Below are positions 56,918-64,000 of a DNA stretch of 64,000 bases, in pieces. Origin of the DNA: Asterella californica (taxonomy: Eukaryota > Streptophyta > Marchantiopsida > Marchantiales > Aytoniaceae); the NCBI GenBank assembly GCA_036924285.1, contig JAYKYS010000010.1, forward strand, positions 1,860,001-1,924,000, given 5' to 3'. Every line of letters starts with the position of its first letter. The stretch's first letter is position 1. Under the pieces are notes generated by a model, which searched no databases, was not told where the DNA came from, and saw nothing but the letters and a program-made list of their open reading frames with translations. The translations under genes were made by a program, and so were the position numbers.

Positions 56918-57830
56918 TGTAACGACCTATGTTTCACATAGGAAGTTTGTCTATTAGTAAGGTGTTTAGTTATAACTAAGTGTTGAGAATGTTTATTGGC
57001 TGCCAAAGTACTTTAAGGATGTATCAAGTTAGTCATGACTATCTAAAAGTTAGTTATGGTTAAACTTAGCTGTACTTTTGGCAGAATTCAGATATTTGCT
57101 AAAGAGTGAGCACTACTATCTTGTCATCTTGTATAAAAGGTAGAAAGGAGGTGGAAAGTATCCTTTATCTCCTTTTTGACTTGATATTAGTGGTTGGATT
57201 AAAGTTGTGGACTTTGTGGGCATTAAAAACAAGAAGAGATTCCACATGTTTCCTTTTTAGTGGGTCCTAGTGTAGAGGGGGGGTGGAAATTCGAGATTTC
57301 TTGAGAATATTCCAGAATCCTTCTAGAAGTTGTTGACTTTGAAGGAATAAGCCCATGTGAAAAGGTAAAAAGCCCATGTGATCAATGCTTTTACCTTAAG
57401 TAATATCTTAGTAAAACCCGGTAAAAGTAGTTACGGCTGAGTTACCGGAGGGTACCAAAGTAAAAACCTAGAATGTATAAATAGAGGAGTAGAGAAGAGC
57501 TCCTCATCCTTGTTTTCACATTGTCGTAATGACAACTTGAGTAATATAGAAAGTGTGGGATATTTTTAGCATGTGAGAACTTGAGAGACGTCGTTAGAAT
57601 GGAGGATTTTAGTTGATGTGTTTAAGGAGATTTTTAGTTGATAAGTTTGTGGGTGTATGAATGAGTGAACTCAGCATTTTCCCTTCAAGTTCATGGTGTG
57701 CTTCCATCAAAGCCATCAGAGGTGACCCCTGAGTGAGAGACAGGCCCGACATGTTGCAGATTCGTGGATGAAGATCGTGGAGATTGAGAGATTGGGGGTA
57801 GTTGATCGATAGGACCGCGGAGGGTTAACA
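56918..57830 (+). repeat. B 3' LTR (middle LTR, 913 bp)
   Basis: TGTAACGACC to GGGTTAACA. Same family as the outer LTRs but with its own variants (TGTTTCACATAGG, GTTGCAGATTCGTGGATGAAG). TATAAATA at 57476-57483. It is followed directly by GTGCG, which is pol sequence of the outer copy and hence the probable insertion point. Confidence 0.9.
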
Positions 57831-60800
57831 GTGCGCACCACTGATAGGTGGCACAAGGGATACTTACGGATTGGGCCTAGAGATCATAGAGTGATAGTTC
57901 TTCTCTTGGGTGTTGGAGTTGTGAGTTCTGACTCTGATAGACCCACTAGTGACTACTGAGAATCTGATACTGAGGATGATCCGAGTGTCTCAGAAATAGA
58001 TACCGGAGATTCTTACGACCAAGAATCCTCGTCTGAGGACGAAGGATTTGGTCGAGATGAATCATTACATCAGCTTAGTGCTATTGACTTGTTGTCTCGA
58101 CCAGCAGTAGAGAAAGATCCTAACAAAGAAGAGTTGAGTGAGGCAGAGATTGTGAGAAGACTCTCTATCCTGAAGTTTGGTATCAATGTTACTCAAGAGG
58201 AGAAAAGTAGATTGCTAGATATATTTCGGAAATATATCCATGTGTTTGCTTTCAGCTACAAGGATTTGAAGGAGGTGACTCTCGAGACTCATCGAATCGA
58301 ATTGGAGGAAAACGCAAGACCAGTTCGACAGAAGCAGAGAAGGGTCAATCCTACAACAACAATGATGGTCAAGGAGGAGATAGACAAGTTGAAGGAGGCG
58401 AGTTTCATCTATGAGGTGGAGAACTCAGAATGGGTTTCACCCATTGTGATTGTCAAGAAGAAGAATGGTAAGCTGCGAGTGTGCATAGACTATAAGAAGT
58501 TGAATGCAGTTACCAAGAAAGATTATTATCCTCTACCATTTATAGATGAGATTTTGGAGGAAGTTGCTGGTCATGAGTGGTACAGCTTTGGTGATGGTTA
58601 TAGTGGGTATAACCAGATCAAGATAGCACAAGAGTACCAACAGTTGACTACTTTCACTACTCCTTGAGAAACATTTGCATTTCGGGTGATGCCATTCAGA
58701 CTGTGTAATGCTCCGGCCACGTTTCAAAGGTTCATGAACAAGGTGTTTGAACCATTCATAGGGAAGTTTGTTCGGGATTTCATTGACGATTTCTGTGTGT
58801 ACGGAAGAAAAGAGGATCACTTTGATCATGTGATCAAAGTTTTGCAGCGGTTGGAGCAAGCCAACGCTTCCCTAAATCTAGAGAAGTGCATCGTTGGCTG
58901 CGAAGAAGGTCTACTGTTGAGACATATCATTTCCAAGAATGGAATTGCGGTAGATCCTGAGAAGGTGAAGAAGATTGTGGATCTTTCATTTTCGATCAAC
59001 TTGACAAAGTTGAGACAGTTTCTTGGCATGGTTGGATATTATCGTACGTTTGTCTTTTTCTTCTCAAACAAAGCAATAGCTTTGACTATGTACATGAAGA
59101 AGGGAGTTGATTTTGACTTGATAGTGCATGATCAGAAGACAAAAGAAGCATTTGAGGAGCTGAAAAAAGCATTGGTGACAGCTCCTATACTTGCTAAACC
59201 TGAGTGGAGTAAACCATTTATTCTGTATACGGATGCCTCCAATGTAGCAATCGGATGTACATTAAGTCAGTTAGATGGAGACGGACATGATCATCCTATA
59301 GCTTATGCTAGTAGGCAGATGGTTCCAGCGGAGAAGAACTACTCCGTGACTGAACGAGAAGGATTAGCGGTGATCTTTGGATTGAAGAAATTTTGACACT
59401 ACTTGCTAGGAGAGAAATTTTCCATAGTCACAAATCACAAGGTTTTAAAGTATATCTTTAATAAGCCTAATGCTGAAGGTCGTATTGCTCGTTGGAAGAT
59501 CCTTCTAACAGAATACGATTACGTGATCGAAGATAGACCAGGGAAAAAGCATGCGAATGCTGATCTTTTGTCGAGGGCTTATGATGATGAGGGAGAAGAA
59601 CCGTTTGATGATTCATTTCCAGACGAACATCTGATGATCATCATAAGCATTGAGGAGATACCGGACGAGTACAAGGAAATCTAGAGTTTCCTTGCAGATG
59701 GCTCTTTTCCAGAAGGTATGCATACTCGAGAAAGTAACGCGTTGATCAAGAGATGCAAACCTTACACCATGGTGGAGGGAATTCTGTTTCATCAAAGAGC
59801 AGATGGGTTACTAAGGAGAGCAGTTGGTCAGAAGGAGGCATTCAAGCTAATGCACGAGTTTCACGACGGAACTGTTTGCGAACGTCACTTTGCTGGTAAG
59901 ATAACAGCCTTCAAGATTTGGATTCGAGTTATCACTGGAGAGGGATTTTCAAAGAGTGTTTAGACTATTGCAAAACTTGTGATGTATGTCAAGCATTTGC
60001 TCTAAAGTCTACTAGAACACCTCCGTTAAGATCAATTCCAGTATTAGGGCCGTTTGAGAAGTGGGATATTGACTTTGTAGGTCCTCTTAATAAGACACCT
60101 CGAGGCAATAGATACATTGTAGTCACCACTGATTATTGTACCAAGTGGGTAGAGGCTAGATCTTTGAGAGAGACCAATGAAACAAAAGTCGGTAGATTCC
60201 TATGGGAGAGGATCATCACAAGATTTGGATGTCCGTTAGAGTTGGTCTCAGTTTAGAGGAGGAGAGTTTGTAGGGAGCATGACTACTGCTATGCTACAAC
60301 ACTTTTCTATCAAGCTACGAGTAACGACCTCATAAAAACCAAATGCTAATGGTCTTGCGGAGAAGACCAATCTTACACTCTGTATGATGCTCGCCAAAGA
60401 TGCTGGTGTTGAGACTGCGAAACATACTTGGGATAAGAGGCTACATGTCATCTTATGAGAATATCGAACGACAACAAAGACTTCTACTGGGTACTCTCCA
60501 TTTCGACTGGTTTATGAAGTGGAGTCCAAGTTGCCCATCCAATTCAAATTGGATACTTTCAAACTATTCAACGAAAGTTGAAGAGGTCGAGAGGAGAAGA
60601 CGTGGTCAGATCAAGAAGGGAGCAACTCATGGAGTTGGAAGAGATCCGAGCGGTAGCAATGATCCGGATGGAACGAGCTCAGGCGTATCAAAAGAAGAGT
60701 TACGACAAACGGTTGGGCAAGAGGGAGGTAAAACTTTTTCAAGTCGGAGATTGGGTTATGTTGTATGATGCTATCAGATTCAAGAGGGCTAGGAAGAAGT

Positions 60801-60983
60801 TTCTTCTGAGATATTTTGGTCATTTTGTTGTAGATAAGGTGTGGAGCAACTTCACATATGACCTTCAGGAGCTTGGAAGAAGGAGATTCAATCGGGTAAA
60901 TCATGACAAGTTGAAGTTGTTTCATTGACGAAAGTTCTCTCTTCACTTCGAGGACGGAGCGAAAATTGAGTCCGGGGGTAAAA
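57831..60983 (+). pseudogene. G pol 3' part, decayed
   Basis: Homologous to B from 53764 onward: end of protease, RT (FIDDFCVYG at about 58790), RNase H and integrase. Stops replace Trp at ~58666 and ~59684 and Arg at ~59394. Frameshifts lie near 59920 and 60250. It carries the same TAC-to-TAA stop in integrase as B. Ends about 60928; the PPT at 60970-60983 abuts the 3' LTR. Confidence 0.9.
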
Positions 60984-61896
60984 TGTAACGACCTATGTTA
61001 CACATAGGAAGTTTGTCTATTAGTAAGGTATTTAGTTATAACTAAGTGTTGAGAATGTTTATTTGCTGCCCAAGTACTTTAAGGAGGTATCAAGTTAGTC
61101 ATGACTAGCTAAAGTTAGTTATGGTTAAACTTAGCTGTACTTTTGGCAGAATTCAGATATTTCCTAAAGAGTGAGCACTACTATCTTGTCATCTTGTCTA
61201 AAAGGTAGAAAGGAGGTGGAAAGTATCCCTTATCTTCTTTTTGACTTGATATTCGTGGTTGGATTAAAGTTGTGGACTTTGTGGGCATTAAAAACAAGAA
61301 GAGATTCCATATGTTTCCTTTTTAGTGGGTCCTAGTGTAGAGGGGGGTGGAAATTTGAGATTCCTTGAGAATATTCCAAAATCCTTCTAGAAGTTGTTGA
61401 CTTTGAAGGAATAAGCCCATGTGAAAAGGTAAGAAGCCCATGTGATTAATGCTTTTACCTTAAGTAATATCTTAGTAAAACCCAGTAAAAGTAGTTACGG
61501 CTGAGTTACCGGAGGGTATCAAAGTAAAAACCTAGAATGTATAAATAGAGGAGTAGAGAAGAGCTCCTCATCCTTGTTTTCCAATCGTCATAATGACAAC
61601 TTGAGTAATATAGAGAAGGTGGGATATTTTTAGCATGTGAGAACTTGAGAGACGTCGTTAGAATGGAGGATTCTAGTTGATGAGTTTATGGAGATTTTTA
61701 GTTGATAAGTTTGTGGGTGTATGAATGAGTGAACTTAGCATTTTTCCCTTCAAGATTCATGGTGTGCTTCCATCAAAGCCATCAGAGGTGACCCCTGAGT
61801 GAGAGACAGGCCCGACATTTGCATATTCATCGATGACGATCGTGGTGGTTGAGAGATCGGGGGGTAGTTGATCGATGGGATCGTGAAGGGTTTACA
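60984..61896 (+). repeat. Element G 3' LTR (913 bp)
   Basis: Pairs with the 42785 LTR by shared variants. TATAAATA at 61540-61547. Followed by GTCC, the target duplication, and then element C protease sequence. Confidence 0.92.
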
Positions 61897-62098
61897 GTCC
61901 GTCATTCTGAGGATTCTCGGAGTAGGCTAGAACTCAGTGAAGCCTAGGACATGCGCAGTTTCTTCAGTCATGATGTTCACTCCGGAGCCGGAATCAATGG
62001 GTAACTTTTTCAGAAGACAGCCATGGATCTCCATATCAAGTTCTGGGGCTCCCAAGTCCTCATGCTCTATCCTTAAGATCGGGATGCTCTGAGAAAGT
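61897..62098 (-). pseudogene. Element C protease, N-terminal part (right of insertion)
   Basis: Minus-strand frame contains LPIDSGSGVNIMTEETA with the canonical DSG active site, then a TAG shortly before the G insertion. The C-terminal part continues at 42784. Confidence 0.82.
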
Positions 62099-64000
62099 TT
62101 AGCTGTTCTCCTCTCCTCGATCCTCGAAGCAGGACTGTAACAACAGCTGTTGGAAGGTTACATCCGCCTTCTGATTCCACAAGTCTCGCAAGAAGTCGTA
62201 AGGAGATCGCTTCAGAAGAGTGACTGGTGTTTCCAACATAGAAGATGTAGTAGCTGCTTCCTGGAGTGGAAGACCAGAATGGTGTCTTCTCTCGACTGCG
62301 GGCTGCTCCCGTGAGACAGGGGCTGCCGTAGTCGGTGTAGGAAGCTGCTGTACTATCTTCCGTCGCTTCTCCAGCTCTTCTTGCATAATCGCTTCAACTT
62401 CTTGCCTAATGTCAAGAGCAAAGTACTTCGGATCTTCTCGGTCGTAAGTAGGAGAAGAAGGCCGCTCAGGGGAAGATGACCTCTCCTTTCGCTGCTTCTT
62501 CTTCCTGATCTCCTTCTGACGGAATTCTGACTTCCCTTTGCTTCTGGTACTTAGCTTGAACACCGCTTCATCCAGGACTTCTTCTGGAGGCCAACTGTCT
62601 GAACCCGGGCTAGGGCTCCAAACAGTGCCATCCGCCAAAGTTAAAGAAGAAGCTGCCTCAAGTGACTTCGTCTTCTGAGCTGTAGTCGTCTTCTGCAGCT
62701 GAGGTTCCTTTCCTTCGCGCTTCCCGGGGTCTGGTTCGTCTTCCTCGATATGGAGACAATCCGTACAATCCCCAAGATCTTCTTCTTCTATCGTGATGTG
62801 ATGTACCACTGCTAACTCAAGTTTAGAAGCTGATGCGGCTTCTGCAGGAGGCGTGGTCTCTGCAAATCTAACCATTTGTCGTGGACGTAAGGTCTGAGGA
62901 CAATTTCCTGTGAAATGACCTGCTTCCTTATAGTTCCCACACAAGGGCACTTGCCCAATCTGTCTTCTCGGATGAGGACAGGTGGACCATCAGTGTCCTG
63001 TCTCTCCACAATTATTGCACGCTCCAGTAAGTGGGTTTAGAGGTCGTTGTGATGAAGAAGGTTGCCAAGGCGTCCTGGTCTGTACATTACTAGCTCTATC
63101 CCTAGGTACATAACGATTATATTGGGCGGGAGGAGTAGGAGTGAAGGATTGTATCGTCTCGATCCTATAGCAAGTTTCTCCACTGGGATCGTGTAGTTAT
63201 CCCTCATCGTCTTCTTCCCAGCCTGCCCAATTGACAGCTTGGTCCTGCGTACACTGATCTCTGGTGTGCCCGGAAGAGTTACAAAGGTTGCACCAAAGGT
63301 TTGGCCGAGAAGCCGTAGGTTGCTTCCGCTTGTCCTTCTGGTTCAGAAGATGAACTTTCATGTCGGCAAACTGCTTCAAAACTTCATCGATACGAGGATC
63401 AGGTGCAGACTGAATGATCTGAGTCTGAGGCATCTTTTGCACAACTTCCTCCCTAGATCGTGTCTTCTCCTTTTTCTTCTTCCGTGTCTTCTTCTCTTGT
63501 TCAGATTCGGATTCTGAACTTTCGACAGTAGACTCTTCAGAAGTAGATGATACTTCCGAATCACTGTTATCAGTTTCAGTAGACTTGGACTTCCTCTTGG
63601 ACTTCCTAGAAGACTTCTTCGACTTCTTGGACTTCTTCGAGGTCTTCCCTCTGTCTTTCGTCATATTCTGAATGATGCTCGAGGTTTCATACTGCTCGGC
63701 ATGCTTCTGTACTTCTACTAAGTCATCACCTCCTCCTCTTTTGCAGTACAACTCCATATCTTGAGACAATCCTCCCAAGTATCAGTCCACAGCTTGCTGG
63801 ACACAGTAGCCGGGTCTTCCTTGGTTCTGAGGGATGTGATCCAAGAGGTCTTCAAACCTCTCGGTGTAATCCCGCAGTGTCTCTTTCTTCTTCCGTTCGA
63901 GTCTCTGAAGTTCTATGAGGGTCATCCGATCATAGCCCACTCCTCTGAACCTTTTCAGAAAAGCTGCCTTCAGAGTAGCCCAAGCGGCCATTGCCCATCA
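62099..64000 (-). pseudogene. Element C gag, broken, 5' end outside window
   Basis: Right to left: a capsid-type segment (AAWATLKAAFLKRF ... LRDYTERFEDLL; retrotransposon gag domain) at 63991-63782; a Lys/Ser-rich region (KKSKKSKKSSRKSKRKSK); zinc knuckle CNLCNSSGHTRDQC; then two further knuckles at about 63030-62900, the first with an internal TGA (CNNCGETGH then stop) and the second with Tyr for the second Cys (CGNYKEAGHFTGNC). A long charged linker leads to the protease. Two or more frame breaks. Confidence 0.85.

Larger units (their letters stand above)
42785..61896 (+). mobile_element. G/B composite: LTR - internal (with D) - LTR - partial internal - LTR
   Basis: Three LTRs of one family (42785-43680, 56918-57830, 60984-61896). 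The outer two share variants absent from the middle one (for example GATTCCATATG and TTTGCATATTCATCGATG), and the whole block is flanked by GTCC (42781-42784 and 61897-61900) inside element C. So the outer LTRs are one insertion (G). The middle LTR with 53519-56917 belongs to a second copy (B). The second internal region starts directly at the middle LTR end with pol sequence equivalent to 53764 and no PBS. Confidence 0.85.
38810..64000 (-). mobile_element. Element C: Ty3/gypsy retrotransposon interrupted by the G/B composite
   Basis: A minus-strand element whose gag (64000-62099) and protease start lie right of the insertion, and whose protease end, RT, RNase H, integrase and 3' LTR lie left of it (42784-38810). 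The insertion at 42784/61897 splits the protease. The 5' LTR is beyond the window. The GPY/F integrase end without a chromodomain indicates a non-chromovirus lineage. Several frameshifts and stops make it inactive. Confidence 0.9.

Noticed and set aside
57831..61896. Right-hand G segment as a separate insertion
   Set aside because: Its 3' LTR pairs by sequence variants and by GTCC duplication with the LTR at 42785, not with the middle LTR.

Overview
The window reads as nuclear DNA of a streptophyte plant. The left edge holds the 3' half of a spliced host gene, ETG1/MCMBP, with introns of about 120-380 bp. Nearly all the rest is Ty3/gypsy LTR retrotransposon material in nested, truncated and decayed copies. 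The lineages present are a non-chromovirus type with a GPY/F integrase end and a second type with a DHG protease and an FLDDIPMKG reverse-transcriptase box. These, and the lack of chromodomains or Copia elements, fit a non-flowering lineage such as a bryophyte, lycophyte or fern, but the species cannot be fixed from sequence alone. No CRISPR, rRNA or convincing tRNA gene was seen.

Layout: 1-2584, ETG1 (+). 2585-7076, mostly unrecognised intergenic DNA with a hairpin and a SINE-like Pol III promoter. 7077-12272, element A (-), a badly deleted gypsy element. 12273-15958, decayed coiled-coil ORFs, then nothing recognisable. 15959-21914, block F (-), gag-like ORFs and one LTR but no pol. 21940-23440, a solo LTR of the E type. 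23441-26295, unique DNA with a 374-bp duplication. 26296-31954, element E1 (+), cut off inside RT. 31960-37990, element E2 (+), a decayed relative. 37990-38668, an inverted piece of an F/C-type LTR. 38810-64000, element C (-), whose 5' end lies beyond the window. C is split at 42784/61897 by the G/B composite (+, 42785-61896). That composite carries inside it element D (+, 47023-53518), a very young non-autonomous element with 2024-bp LTRs.

How the parts relate: C, G, B and D form a nest four layers deep. G's outer LTRs share a GTCC target duplication. A close relative (B) apparently inserted into G in the same orientation and then recombined with it, leaving LTR-internal-LTR-partial internal-LTR. 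D encodes only a Gag homologous to that of E, so E-type elements could mobilise it. F shares LTR sequence with C and may be its non-autonomous partner.

The strongest unusual signal is in the E family. Between the gag-protease and pol frames, both copies carry the heptamer G GGT TTT in the correct phase, a TAA in the pol frame just upstream, a 7-nt spacer and an 8-bp hairpin with a 13-nt loop. One base pair of the stem covaries between the copies. This predicts a conserved -1 programmed ribosomal frameshift.
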